From assembly GCF_000152825.2 (NCBI RefSeq), contig NC_014414.1, positions 186,001-250,000 on the forward strand: 64,000 nt of DNA, written 5' to 3'. Below are positions 28,689 to 39,070 of the stretch, piece by piece. The DNA is from Parvularcula bermudensis HTCC2503. GTDB lineage: Bacteria > Pseudomonadota > Alphaproteobacteria > Caulobacterales > Parvularculaceae. Position numbers and translations under genes: made by a program. Under the pieces are notes generated by a model that did no database searches, was not told where the DNA came from, and worked only from the letters and a program-made list of their open reading frames with translations. How positions within the stretch are numbered: the stretch's first letter is position 1; each line of letters begins with the position of its first letter.

Positions 28689-29260
28689 TATATTTTTTCT
28701 TCCCACGACAACAGTATCTGCAGCGTACCCGACACGCCACAATACTTCCGACAAAAAAGATGAAGATACGCGATACTAAAAGGCGACCTCAGCCAAGGCC
28801 GAAAACCCATATGCCGCCCTAGGACGGCACCCCACTAACAGATGAGTCAATAGTTGCCACAGGAGCCGCTGCCGTTTGGGTTAGACGATAGTCGGAAATT
28901 CGATCCGTCCACAGCCGAAACAACATACTCGCTCCCCACCTGCCTTCGATCGAGCATCTCACCGAAAAATGATGCCCTACCCGTTGTGACGAGACTATGA
29001 CTTTTAGCTCAGCGCGCGCAAGTGTGATTCGTGAGGAAAAACTCGTTGACAGGGAACTGATTCGTCGACGTTGGTAAGCACACCGCATAACTGCTTGGGT
29101 TTGAAATCACGCAAGCCGGAAAATATTTTTTTCAGCCCTAATTATCCACAGCAATCGCTCCAATTCCGCAAAACAATTGGTGTTTAGACATTGCCTGAGG
29201 AGTCGAGACTAACGCACCCAATGCGCCCCTCGGACCAGCACCACTAGATCGATAGATACC
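28689..29260. other. Intergenic region upstream of dnaA, candidate origin or dnaA promoter region
   Basis: About 570 bases without a convincing gene. It holds one perfect DnaA box (TTATCCACA at 29142), weaker matches ending in CCACA near 28852-28861 and 28905-28914, and an AT-rich tract just before the perfect box. Four GANTC sites (28844, 29026, 29059, 29200) are possible CcrM methylation sites. This fits a dnaA control region and possibly oriC. The origin of several alphaproteobacteria lies elsewhere, so origin status is inferred only. Confidence 0.45.
29142..29150 (+). promoter_or_regulatory. Perfect DnaA box
   Basis: TTATCCACA, an exact match to the DnaA-box consensus, immediately after an AT-rich run (AAATATTTTTTT). 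It is about 450 bases upstream of dnaA. Confidence 0.7.
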
Positions 29261-29284
29261 AAAAAGCCCGGCCAAAGGCCGGGC
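29261..29284 (-). terminator. Intrinsic terminator of rpsT
   Basis: Read on the minus strand: GCCCGGCC-TTT-GGCCGGGC followed by TTTTT, a perfect 8-bp GC-rich stem. It lies 28 bases after the rpsT stop. Confidence 0.92.
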
Positions 29285-29312
29285 GTATACCAAATTGATC
29301 GTGCAATGATTA

Positions 29313-29579
29313 CTAAGCTGCGATCGCCTTGATACGACCCGACAAACGGGACAATTTCCTCGACGCCGTATTCTTATGGATGATCCCATGGCTGACAGCG
29401 CGCTGGACCTCGGAGGTCGCTTCGGCAAAAGCGGAACTCGCCGCCGCCGCATCGCCGTTGGCAATCGCCTCTTCGACACGCCGCAAAAATGTCCGTACAC
29501 GGCTGCGGCGCGATTTGTTAACCGCGGTACGCCGTTCGATCTTACGAACCATTTTTTTGGCGGATGAAGTATTCGCCAT
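29313..29579 (-). CDS. rpsT: 30S ribosomal protein S20
   Basis: The 88-aa basic protein begins [20 protein letters not shown] and ends in the S20-type helix ([19 protein letters not shown]). It binds 16S rRNA early in 30S assembly. The ATG at 29579 follows GGAGAG, and a strong terminator follows the gene. Position between mutM and dnaA is typical for alphaproteobacteria. Confidence 0.97.
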   Translation of the reverse strand: MANTSSAKKMVRKIERRTAVNKSRRSRVRTFLRRVEEAIANGDAAAASSAFAEATSEVQRAVSHGIIHKNTASRKLSRLSGRIKAIAA

Positions 29580-29640
29580 CGAAACTCTCCAAATGAAAAT
29601 GAGCAAATGGCCCTACGCACCAAGCAGGGCGTCGTCAATC

Positions 29641-30501
29641 CTATCTTTGGCATGTGGTGCAGGAAAATGTCGATCGGCCCGATTGCGCGAACCGACTGAT
29701 CGATCGACCACATTGCCGGCAGGGCTCGCCCTCTCTGTCATAGACATCGAACCGATGTTGGAAATACCCCATCGCCCCGTCTGCGGCGTGGTAGTCCCGT
29801 AGCGTCGATCCCCCCGCCTCAATGGCGTCTTCCAGCGCGTCTTGAATGGCCGCGACCAAGCGCGTCGCCCGTTTTGGCCCAAGACTCGCCGCGAGGCGGC
29901 GCGGGGAGAGACGCGCCCGCCACAGGGCTTCACACACATAGATATTGCCAAGCCCCGCAACCGTCGACTGATCCAGAAGAAAGCTCTTCAGCGGCGTGCG
30001 GCGCCCTCGCGCTTCGGCCACAAGGTGATCTGGCGTGAACGCCTCACTCAGCGGCTCTGGCCCCATCTGCGCAAAGTGACGGCAGGTGGCGAGTTCGCCG
30101 CTCGCCACAAGGTCCATAAAGCCAAAGCGACGCGGGTCCGCATAGGCGACATGCCCCCGCCCCTCCGCCGGGATCTGCAACGTAAACCGCACATGGGTGT
30201 GCGCAACATCCCCTGCGCTTGCATGATAAAAGCGACCTGGCGCGCGCTCACCGCTCACCAGAAACCGGCCGGACATCCCCAAATGCATGATGAGCGTTTC
30301 TCCGGTGGAGAGGGGCAAGGTCAGATATTTGCCCCGCCGATCCACAGATAAGATCCGATTGCCCTCCAGGCGCTGGGAAAAGCCGTTGGGGAAGGGAAAG
30401 CGGAGATCCGGGCGCCGAAGCTCAACCCGCTCGATCATGGCACCGGCCATTGAGGGGGCAAGGCCCCGGCGGACCGTTTCGACTTCGGGAAGCTCAGGCA
30501 C
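29641..30501 (-). CDS. mutM: Formamidopyrimidine-DNA glycosylase MutM (Fpg)
   Basis: Excises 8-oxoguanine and formamidopyrimidines; it is a bifunctional glycosylase/lyase. The catalytic residue is the N-terminal proline of [13 protein letters not shown], so translation must start at the GTG at 30501 directly before it. The longer frame from 30552 would bury the proline and cannot be right. Other motifs are MHLGMSGRF, the helix-two-turn-helix [18 protein letters not shown], and a C-terminal zinc finger ([20 protein letters not shown] then CTTC). The 286-aa length is standard. Confidence 0.96.
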   Translation of the reverse strand: MPELPEVETVRRGLAPSMAGAMIERVELRRPDLRFPFPNGFSQRLEGNRILSVDRRGKYLTLPLSTGETLIMHLGMSGRFLVSGERAPGRFYHASAGDVAHTHVRFTLQIPAEGRGHVAYADPRRFGFMDLVASGELATCRHFAQMGPEPLSEAFTPDHLVAEARGRRTPLKSFLLDQSTVAGLGNIYVCEALWRARLSPRRLAASLGPKRATRLVAAIQDALEDAIEAGGSTLRDYHAADGAMGYFQHRFDVYDREGEPCRQCGRSISRFAQSGRSTFSCTTCQR

Positions 30502-30573
30502 AGAAGAGGGTCTACTGCCCCGCTTTTCGATGTCGAGCGTAGATCGGCCCATCTTCCCGCGTCACGAGGACCG

Positions 30574-30987
30574 TCACAGGGAAAGAATGGCTTTCAGTTG
30601 CCCTTTTTGTGTGATGGTCAGGCCGGGGAGGTCGTCGATCAGCCGCGCCGCTTCGGCGGGGGTTGCGCGGCCCGTTTGAATATCCCCATTCAGCCTGACC
30701 ACGCTCGACGCGATGCCTGAGCTGACGGTGTATTGCCGGTCTCCCTCGCCTGAGACAATTTCCCTCAAATCCGAAAGGATCGCGCCCGCCGCCAGGCCCT
30801 GAATAATTTCCGGTCGATCGTCACCGATCTCAATCGCTATCGCTGCGCCCTGACGATCGACAATGGCCATGGTCACCCGGCCGTCGAGGGTCGCCGCCAG
30901 GACTTCGTAGGGCCGATCCTCGGCGACCGCCGTGCCGGACACGGCCACCGCGCCAACCGTCAGGCCGATGAGTCTTCGCAACCGCAT
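30574..30987 (-). CDS. Hypothetical secreted protein
   Basis: A 137-aa product with an N-terminal signal peptide (MRLRRLIGLTVGAVAVSGTAVA) and GGAGG six bases before the ATG, so it is a real gene. The mature part is small and mixed alpha/beta with no family I recognise. It lies about 70 bases upstream of mutM in the same direction. Confidence 0.7.
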   Translation of the reverse strand: MRLRRLIGLTVGAVAVSGTAVAEDRPYEVLAATLDGRVTMAIVDRQGAAIAIEIGDDRPEIIQGLAAGAILSDLREIVSGEGDRQYTVSSGIASSVVRLNGDIQTGRATPAEAARLIDDLPGLTITQKGQLKAILSL

Positions 30988-31227
30988 AACGTTCCTCCAA
31001 CACGCCTTATTATCTGGCGCTTGATCAAAAAATGTTACGGCGAGAAACGAATTTCAACTGAAAAATGGAGTTGACTTGACGCCGGGTAATGATGCGCCGC
31101 GAAGGGATGAGGGGTTTATCAAGCCTATGTCGGTAAATCGCCATCGCTGTGGGGACAGGGTTGCGATAGCTTCGCAAGGATGGGGCCAAAACACTGCCCG
31201 TGTCGAGGCGATGAAGGGGAAAAGTCT

Positions 31228-32910
31228 ATGCGCGCGGTACGAGCCGTCTTTATCGGAGCAGCCGCGCTTCTCACCTTTCCCTTTGCCGGGTGCTCGTCAG
31301 GGGGCGGGGGCGGCGGCGATGACGGTGTGGCCACCAGCCCGACGCCGATGGACGATGGGGGGAGTGGTGGAAGCTCGCCCCCCCTCAGCGCCGGCGACCC
31401 TCAATGGCGTGCGGGAGAGTATCCCCCGGCCGATGACTTCAAGGATCGATGTGCCGCCCCCCGTAGCGGCGTCGACAGCGAGGGGAATGTCTTCCCCGAT
31501 CAGCCGGGCAGCTTGAGGGATGAACAATTCTGGCTCCGTTCCTGGACCCACGAGACTTATTTGTTCAATGATGAAGTGATCGATCGGGACCCTGCCGATT
31601 TCCCGTCGGCGGCGGCGTATTTCGATGTCCTGAAGACCGAAGAGACGTTCCGTCCCGGCAAGCCAAAGGATGAATTCCACTTCTCCCAGCCGACCGCGGA
31701 CTATCTCGACAGTCGCAACGCCGTCGCCTCAATCGGCTACGGCGCCGCGATCACCGTGGTGCGCCCCACCCCGCCGCGGGAGATAAGGATCACCGCCACG
31801 CAAGAGCGGGCGCCCACTGCTTTCGTCCCCGGCGCTCAACTGGTCGCGGTGGACGGCATTGATCTCGTACACGGCATCACCACAGAAGCAGAGCGCCGCA
31901 CGGCCCTTGCCGCCCTCTATCCTCGGGCGGCAGGGGAGGTACATCATTTCCACCTTCGGGTCCCCGGCGAAGCCGCTCTACGCACCGTCACCGCCCAGGC
32001 GATTCCGGTGAAAGGGGGGGCCGTCGACGATTTGCAAACCTTCGCCACCACCGAGGGGCGCACCGGCTATATCCGGATTGGCACCTTCGGCACCTATCAG
32101 GCCGAACGCGACATCTTCGATGCGATGAGTACGCTCGAAGCGGCGGATATTGAGGAGCTCATTCTCGATCTGCGGTACAATACGGGCGGCATTCTCGCCA
32201 TCGCCTCACAGCTCTCCTACATGATCGCCGGGACCTCACGCACCCGCGACAAGGTGTTCGAAGGCTTCCGCTTCAACGACGATGCAGGGGAGTTGAACCC
32301 CACCACCGGGGACCCCAACACGCCCTTTCCGTTCTATGATACGGGGCTTGGCTTCAGCCTTACGGCGACAACCGCTCTACCGACCCTCAACAATCTCGAC
32401 CGGGTCGTGATCCTCACATCGGGGGAAACCTGTAGCGCCAGTGAGTCGGTGCTGAACGGGCTTCGCGGCATCGACTTTCCCATCGTGGTGATCGGTGGCG
32501 GCACATGCGGCAAGCCCTTCGGCTTCTTCCCCACGGATAATTGCGGGACGACCTATTTCACCCTGCAATTCGAGGGGATCAACGATAAGGGTCAGGGGGG
32601 ATATATCGATGGGTTCATCCCCGCCGATTCTCCCGCTCCCTATGGCGAGCGACTGCCTGGATGTGCCATTGAGGCCGCCCCCTCCGACCCGATCGGTGAG
32701 GCCGGGGATCCCCTCTATGATGCCGCCCTCACCTATATCGAAACCGGCAGCTGTCCGGCGACGCCGACAAGTCCCCTCGCCAGCGCCATGGCCGCAGGTC
32801 CCCAGCGCAGCGGCGCGGTGGCGACCCGTGCCGCCATCGGCCTCCCCCTCATTCCGGATCGAGGCATATCGGCGGGGCGCGCCCGCGATGTGGTAAGGCC
32901 CGCCAAATGA
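31228..32910 (+). CDS. Lipoprotein S41-family (C-terminal processing type) peptidase
   Basis: The ATG at 31228 follows GGGGAA and begins a lipoprotein signal with lipobox Cys22 (LLTFPFAGC). A Gly/Ser/Asp linker follows, then a PDZ-like region (~170-290). The S41 protease core follows, with LILDLRYNTGG and the nucleophile motif ETCSASESVLNGLRG. The 560-aa protein is probably anchored to a membrane facing the periplasm. Substrate unknown. The stop overlaps the next gene (ATGA). Confidence 0.87.
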   Translation: MRAVRAVFIGAAALLTFPFAGCSSGGGGGGDDGVATSPTPMDDGGSGGSSPPLSAGDPQWRAGEYPPADDFKDRCAAPRSGVDSEGNVFPDQPGSLRDEQFWLRSWTHETYLFNDEVIDRDPADFPSAAAYFDVLKTEETFRPGKPKDEFHFSQPTADYLDSRNAVASIGYGAAITVVRPTPPREIRITATQERAPTAFVPGAQLVAVDGIDLVHGITTEAERRTALAALYPRAAGEVHHFHLRVPGEAALRTVTAQAIPVKGGAVDDLQTFATTEGRTGYIRIGTFGTYQAERDIFDAMSTLEAADIEELILDLRYNTGGILAIASQLSYMIAGTSRTRDKVFEGFRFNDDAGELNPTTGDPNTPFPFYDTGLGFSLTATTALPTLNNLDRVVILTSGETCSASESVLNGLRGIDFPIVVIGGGTCGKPFGFFPTDNCGTTYFTLQFEGINDKGQGGYIDGFIPADSPAPYGERLPGCAIEAAPSDPIGEAGDPLYDAALTYIETGSCPATPTSPLASAMAAGPQRSGAVATRAAIGLPLIPDRGISAGRARDVVRPAK

Positions 32911-33296
32911 CACCGTCCCCGCTGCGCCTTTGCCTGCTTTTTGTACTTGCCGTCGGAAGCGCCGCCTGTGCGGCGTCACCGGCGGGCGGGACCGACGCCC
33001 CCCTTCTCACGCCGGCTTTGCTGATCGGCGATGAGGACGACGCCCGAGCGGTGATCCGCCAAACGCTCGCCGAGGCTCTCGCGCGGCCAAGCCTGGCGCT
33101 GGGCCCCACCGAGCTCCATCGCTCGTCCTTGATCCCCCTCCTCCCACCGCCCTCGGCGAATGCCCCCGGCAAGAGCCTGGCCCGCCCGCAGACGGTGACC
33201 CTGGCGCACAGCGAGGCGCAATGCTGGCTGACCGGCGGGCCTTTGCCACGCCCCCTACGCCTCCCTCCTCTCCTTCGGTGTCGCGCCGAGGGCTGA
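32907..33296 (+). CDS. Small putative lipoprotein, coupled to the S41 peptidase
   Basis: The ATG overlaps the peptidase stop (ATGA), indicating coupling. The 129-aa product has a hydrophobic N-terminus with a possible lipobox ending at Cys21 (LAVGSAAC). The rest is Leu/Pro/Ala-rich without a recognised domain. It might be a partner of the protease, but that rests only on position. Confidence 0.6.
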   Translation: MTPSPLRLCLLFVLAVGSAACAASPAGGTDAPLLTPALLIGDEDDARAVIRQTLAEALARPSLALGPTELHRSSLIPLLPPPSANAPGKSLARPQTVTLAHSEAQCWLTGGPLPRPLRLPPLLRCRAEG

Positions 33297-33436
33297 TAGT
33301 CGGCATCGAAGGGAGAAGGCTGTAGGGAGAAAGCCGAAGGGAGAGGCTGGGCTTACAGCAAGTTCATCGACATTGCCTGAACCAAGTCCTCTTTCGCCGG
33401 TTTATTCGGCGGAAGCAAAAAATGGAGGCTTTCGTG

Positions 33437-33955
33437 ATGAATAAAGATTACAAAAACACCGCCATCGCTCTTCTTTCCTTGTCGGCAGCGTCACTGTCGA
33501 CATCCGCTCTTGCCGCTACGCTCCAAGATAGCGACGGCCCTGTGGAAAATTACTTCGAAAAGCGCGCCGAGCAGGCTGAAAACTTCGGTCAGAAAGCGCA
33601 AGAGACGTCGCAGGCCGGCAGCGAAAGCCTTGACGACCGGGCCGAGCGTCGGAGCGATCTGGCACGGGAGCGGGCCGCCAATCGCGGAGAGGCCGTTGAG
33701 CAGTTCGGTGACAATGTCGAGGAGCGCCTGAACGACAATGGTCAGAAAGCTGATCAGTTCGGTGACAACATCCAACGGCGGGCCGAAAATTACAACGACG
33801 CGACCCGGGAGCGAGCCGAAGATAAGGCCGAGCGGCGCGACAATGCCAATGAGGCCCTCGCCGACCGCGCCGAGAATTACGGCCAAAATGCTGAGCAGCG
33901 CGCCGAAGAGCGGTCCGAGAACCGTAGCTGGTTTGCCCGTTGGTTCGGCGACTAA
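33437..33955 (+). CDS. Secreted, highly charged repetitive protein (LEA/hydrophilin-like)
   Basis: GGAGG precedes the ATG at 33437 by eight bases. Residues 1-27 form a signal peptide (ALLSLSAASLSTSALA). The mature ~145 residues are almost entirely Glu, Arg, Asn, Asp, Gln and Ala, with recurring RAEN(Y/F)GQ(K/N)A and QFGDN(V/I) units. Aromatic residues are spaced in multiples of 7 and 11, as in long amphipathic helices. It ends SWFARWFGD. No known family. The composition suggests an extended helical or stress-protective protein in the periplasm. Confidence 0.75.
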   Translation: MNKDYKNTAIALLSLSAASLSTSALAATLQDSDGPVENYFEKRAEQAENFGQKAQETSQAGSESLDDRAERRSDLARERAANRGEAVEQFGDNVEERLNDNGQKADQFGDNIQRRAENYNDATRERAEDKAERRDNANEALADRAENYGQNAEQRAEERSENRSWFARWFGD

Positions 33956-34018
33956 ACCGCTGACGACACCCAAGAGAGCGCCCGAGCCGCGATAGGCTCT
34001 GCGCGTTGCCCTTTCTAC

Positions 34019-34055
34019 CCCCCCTCGGGATCTGCCGATCTCGAGGGGGGTTTTT
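34019..34055 (+). terminator. Intrinsic terminator after the repetitive protein gene
   Basis: A 14-bp stem (CCCCCCTCGGGATC with GATCTCGAGGGGGG, one wobble), a TGCC loop and TTTTT. Strong plus-strand terminator. Confidence 0.92.
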
Positions 34056-34107
34056 GACGCCTATTGCCCCCCTCGGATTGGCCGCCGAGCACAAGGCTGA
34101 TCTACAC

Positions 34108-34136
34108 AAAAAAAGCGGACCGCCGAGGCGATCCGC
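34108..34136 (-). terminator. Intrinsic terminator of groEL
   Basis: Read on the minus strand: GCGGATCGCC pairs with GGCGGTCCGC over a tiny loop, followed by seven T residues. It lies about 50 bases past the groEL stop. Confidence 0.9.
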
Positions 34137-34182
34137 TTCAGGAGTATCCATCAGATGGCAAGCTTCCTTGCCATCGGGGCGC

Positions 34183-35847
<1,665 letters not shown>

Positions 35848-35886
35848 TCAGTGTGAAGAGAAAAAACTGTTGGTCCCTGGCTGGCC

Positions 35887-36174
35887 TCAATCGAGGATGC
35901 CGAGGACGTCCGATTCTTTCATGATGATAAGGTCTTCGCCGTCGACTTTGACTTCGGTGCCGGACCATTTGCCGAACAGGATCTTGTCGCCGGCTTTCAA
36001 TTCGAGGGGCACGATCTCGTTATCGTCGCCGCGGGCACCGGACCCAACAGCCACGACTTCCCCCTGCTGAGGCTTTTCTTTGGCGGTATCGGGGATGATG
36101 ATTCCCCCAGCGGTTCGTTCGTCTTCTTCGACGCGGCGCACAAGCACACGGTCGTGAAGGGGTCTAAAAGCCAT
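35887..36174 (-). CDS. groES: Co-chaperonin GroES (Hsp10)
   Basis: The 95-aa product has the complete GroES fold: [20 protein letters not shown], the mobile loop ([20 protein letters not shown]) and [15 protein letters not shown]. It caps the GroEL ring. First gene of the groES-groEL operon. Confidence 0.98.
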   Translation of the reverse strand: MAFRPLHDRVLVRRVEEDERTAGGIIIPDTAKEKPQQGEVVAVGSGARGDDNEIVPLELKAGDKILFGKWSGTEVKVDGEDLIIMKESDVLGILD

Positions 36175-36255
36175 CGATCGTTCTCCGAGACTTATGTGAG
36201 GACACGTAGACCGCGCCCTCCTACGTGAATGGATGTGTTCCCAGCCGGAGCGAGA

Positions 36256-36282
36256 TTAGCACTCTCTCCCCTCGGCTGCTAA
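36256..36282 (-). promoter_or_regulatory. CIRCE element (HrcA operator) upstream of groES
   Basis: TTAGCACTC-N9-GGCTGCTAA against the consensus TTAGCACTC-N9-GAGTGCTAA: the first arm is perfect and the second has two mismatches. It lies about 80 bases upstream of the groES start. This implies repression by HrcA; hrcA is not in the window. Confidence 0.85.
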
Positions 36283-36382
36283 CGATTGGCAAGTAGGAAG
36301 GGGGCAAGACCGCGTCAATAGGCGCGCTGTGCAAATTTGGCCCCCACCCCCCGACGAAAGGAGGGCTTAACTTTGCCCCCAA

Positions 36383-36399
36383 GACAAGCGTAGATTGTC
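36383..36399. promoter_or_regulatory. Inverted repeat before the first COQ4-like gene
   Basis: GACAA-GCGTAGA-TTGTC, a perfect 5-bp inverted repeat 30 bases before the start of the first COQ4-like gene and next to an AT-rich stretch. A possible operator or promoter feature; weak evidence. Confidence 0.3.
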
Positions 36400-36429
36400 C
36401 CAAAATGATAATAATAAGGGAGAGCGCCC

Positions 36430-37269
36430 ATGGCAGCGCATCACACCGAATCGCTAAGGCCGGAGGGCGAGGCGGAAGCCTCAGAAGCGTATGCCGGTTC
36501 CGCCAGTGAGCCCACCACCAAGACGAGTGACCCCTCCCCCGCGACAGAAGCCCGACACCGCCGATGTCGGCGGGCCGCGCTTCTCGACCGACCCGCTTTA
36601 GACGAAGCCTTTGGGATGTGTCAGCGCGCCCCGGCAGGGTGCCATCTCCTCCGCGACCGGCCGTCCCTCTCCACATGCCTGGCCGACCGGGACAGGTTAT
36701 CCGCCCTGCCGCGGGGCACGCTGGGGCGGGCCTATTATGTCTTCACCGAGCGTGAGGGACGGACCGCGCCTCTGACCACTCTCTCGACGGCGGAAGAGCG
36801 CGATGGGGGGGAGGAGGCCGGCGAGCTCAGCTATATGCGCGACCACCTCTACCATGCCCACGATCTCCTGCATGTTCTGACCGGTTATGGGCGGGATACG
36901 ATCGGCGAGCTGTGTCTATTGGCCTTTGTCCGACCGATTGGACGCCCTGCGACCAGTGGCGCTCCTTTTCCAGCGTCCGCCGAGCCCCCCCGCGCCCGGT
37001 GGCTAGCTTGGCTTGGCGGGCTTGGCGCTTTCAAACGCTTTGGAGGCCTGCCATTGTTCCGATGCCTTAATGAGGCGCGGAAGCTCGGTCTTCAGGCGGA
37101 GGCCCTCTCCACACTCCCTTGGGAAAAGCTCGTCGAGCACCCTTTGGAGATGATCCGTCGCCGCTATGGGGTCGGCTCGCCGACGCTCTACCTGTCGATC
37201 AAGGACCTGGCCGAAAAAATTGACGGCAACACCTGTCCGATGCCGACTCCCGTGCTATCGGCCGCGTAA
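36430..37269 (+). CDS. COQ4-like protein, paralogue 1 (divergent N-terminus)
   Basis: The 279-aa product carries the COQ4 hallmark HDLLHVLTGYGRDTIGE, whose His-Asp-x-x-His and downstream Glu are the proposed metal ligands in eukaryotic COQ4, an enzyme of coenzyme Q biosynthesis. The C-terminal LPWEKLVEHPLEMIRRRYGV, then TLYLSIKD, aligns with the two paralogues downstream. The first ~50 residues are a low-complexity Glu/Ala/Thr/Arg stretch that replaces the RRPxxAxxAxxRL and NKEDT region of the others. An insert of Pro/Ala-rich residues follows the HDxxH helix. GGGAGAG precedes the ATG. It may be a specialised or decaying copy. Confidence 0.78.
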   Translation: MAAHHTESLRPEGEAEASEAYAGSASEPTTKTSDPSPATEARHRRCRRAALLDRPALDEAFGMCQRAPAGCHLLRDRPSLSTCLADRDRLSALPRGTLGRAYYVFTEREGRTAPLTTLSTAEERDGGEEAGELSYMRDHLYHAHDLLHVLTGYGRDTIGELCLLAFVRPIGRPATSGAPFPASAEPPRARWLAWLGGLGAFKRFGGLPLFRCLNEARKLGLQAEALSTLPWEKLVEHPLEMIRRRYGVGSPTLYLSIKDLAEKIDGNTCPMPTPVLSAA

Positions 37270-37374
37270 TCACACAATTTCTCAAGGCCTCAAGAAGGAG
37301 ACCCGGTTGCCGCGCGGCCCCACCGAGTGCTCTCTCATCTTGACCCTTAGCGAACATTATACAGATAGAAGAGT

Positions 37375-38067
37375 ATGTCCGGAGAACACCTGTCTGACCA
37401 AGCCGAGAAAGGGGCGTCCGAAGCCGCCCGCAACGGTCGAGAAGCCCTCATCGCCTCTGCCCTCTCCCTGGTGAAGGAACGCGGCTACGCGGCCCTCAGC
37501 GTCAGTGCCATTTGCAAGCGCGCGGGGGTCTCCGCCCCCTCCCTCTACCACCATTTCGGCGATAAGGCGGGTCTCCTCCTCGCGCTGATCGAGGAATGTC
37601 TGGCCCAGGACGCCACCGCGATGATGTCGAAGATTGAGGGCAAAGAACCGCCGCTTCAGCGACTTCAGAGATTTATTGCCATTTTTCGTGAGTTCTTTAC
37701 CGGCCGCACGGTGGATACCGCCACCGTCGTCTTCGCGATTTCGCAAGGGCGGGGGGAGAGTGAGGCCATCGCCAATGCTGTGGACAAGGCGCAGCGGGCG
37801 ATCGTGACCTTCACCGCCGCGCGATTTGCCGACATCCTGGGCATGAAAGATGCCCAGGTCTTTGCAGATTTGTTTTTGAGCTTTGCCGCCTATCTGTCGC
37901 AAATTGCGCAGACCTCGGCGCCGGATCGAGACGAACGTCTGCACCGCGCCGTTAAGCATTTTGAGCGGTTCTTCATTCTCGGCATCGGGGCGGAACGCCC
38001 GGAATTTCTTAAAGATGCCGACTTTGCCGCCGCCCATGCCAAGGCGGCTTCACCTCAACTGGCCTAA
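37375..38067 (+). CDS. TetR-family transcriptional regulator
   Basis: The 230-aa protein has the TetR helix-turn-helix (AALSVSAICKRAGVSAPSLY then HHFGDKAGLL, residues ~45-75) and an all-helical ligand-binding domain. It lies 25 bases before the second COQ4-like gene in the same direction, so the two are probably cotranscribed. A perfect palindrome after that gene and two more before the third COQ4-like gene are candidate operators. The ligand is unknown; a quinone, lipid or xenobiotic would suit the context. Confidence 0.9.
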   Translation: MSGEHLSDQAEKGASEAARNGREALIASALSLVKERGYAALSVSAICKRAGVSAPSLYHHFGDKAGLLLALIEECLAQDATAMMSKIEGKEPPLQRLQRFIAIFREFFTGRTVDTATVVFAISQGRGESEAIANAVDKAQRAIVTFTAARFADILGMKDAQVFADLFLSFAAYLSQIAQTSAPDRDERLHRAVKHFERFFILGIGAERPEFLKDADFAAAHAKAASPQLA

Positions 38068-38092
38068 CCCCGAAAGACGGAGCCCCGCCCCC

Positions 38093-38887
38093 ATGTTTGA
38101 CGGTCCCTATCAAGCTTACAGTCAACATCGTCGGCCGCTCTCCGCCCTCGCGGCCGTCGCTCGGCTGATCAAGAATAAAGAAGATACAGCGCAGGTATTC
38201 CGGATCATCGCGGCCCTCGATGGCCCCTCTCTCAATACGGCCTTCGAGCGCTTTGCCGAGAGTGAACAGGGCCGACATTATCTCAAAACGCGTCCGTGTT
38301 TGCGCACAGCCCTGATGGACCATGAATGGCTCGCCAGTTTACCGGCGGAGAGCTTTGGGCGGGCCTATTATGACTTCATTTCTAAAGAGGGGTTGTCCGC
38401 CGACGGGCTGCAACACGAAATGGACCATAGTGGGGAGCGCTTTGACGAGGCGGGCCCGGACCGACAATATTTTGCCTATCGGATTCGCCATTCCCACGAT
38501 CTCTTTCACATACTTACCGGCTATGGGCGCGATGCGATCGGTGAGGTCAGTGTCCTGATCTTCACAGTGCACTCCTCTTCGAAAGCCTCGGCCGATGAGA
38601 AACAGGTTCGAAGCTATGGGATCAGCCTTATCGCCGCGCTCGGGCGGCTGAAGATCCGGCGAGAATTCCCCAACTTTCCGGTTGAAAAATGTCTCGCCGA
38701 AGCGCGGGCCCTTGGCGATGCCGCGCGCCCCTTGACCCTTGCGCCTTGGGAAGACCTGCTCGACCAGCCACTCGAAGAAGTCCGTGCCCGGTACAACATC
38801 GCCCGTCCGCAGACCTATCTTTCGATCAAGGACAGTATTTCAGCCGCCGATGAGGAATATCGCGACCGGCTGGCCGCAGCGGCGTGA
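38093..38887 (+). CDS. COQ4-like protein, paralogue 2
   Basis: The 264-aa product starts with MFDGPYQAYSQHRRPLSALA, which aligns with paralogue 3 and fixes the ATG at 38093. Conserved elements are NKEDTAQVFRIIAALDGPSL, SFGRAYYDFI, the metal-site motif HDLFHILTGYGRDAIGE and LAPWEDLLDQPLEEVRARY. It follows the TetR gene by 25 bases. COQ4 is a known ubiquinone-biosynthesis protein in eukaryotes and occurs in some alphaproteobacteria. Whether this copy serves quinone synthesis or another lipid reaction is open. Confidence 0.85.
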   Translation: MFDGPYQAYSQHRRPLSALAAVARLIKNKEDTAQVFRIIAALDGPSLNTAFERFAESEQGRHYLKTRPCLRTALMDHEWLASLPAESFGRAYYDFISKEGLSADGLQHEMDHSGERFDEAGPDRQYFAYRIRHSHDLFHILTGYGRDAIGEVSVLIFTVHSSSKASADEKQVRSYGISLIAALGRLKIRREFPNFPVEKCLAEARALGDAARPLTLAPWEDLLDQPLEEVRARYNIARPQTYLSIKDSISAADEEYRDRLAAAA

Positions 38888-38909
38888 GGGACCCCACGCC
38901 TTAGACAAA

Positions 38910-38923
38910 ACCGTCTGGACGGT
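38910..38923. promoter_or_regulatory. Palindromic candidate TetR operator
   Basis: ACCGTC-TG-GACGGT is a perfect 6-bp inverted repeat with a 2-base centre, 22 bases after paralogue 2 and upstream of paralogue 3. Its size and symmetry suit a TetR dimer. No T-tract follows, so it is not a terminator. Confidence 0.5.
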
Positions 38924-39070
38924 CAGTGTATAAACCACCATCGCCCTGGTGATCTGCCCATGGCAGACATTTCCCAAGGGCGTCCGGCCCTCCCCCCCGG
39001 GCCTACCCTTTAAGGCGAAAGACGCCCAAGGTCTCCCCAGTTCTCTTCTCCTATTGGTTGTGTTGCGGCG

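Noticed and set aside
33516-34151. Long minus-strand frames opposite the charged repetitive protein
   Set aside because: They arise from biased repeat codons; the plus-strand frame has a signal peptide, GGAGG and a terminator.
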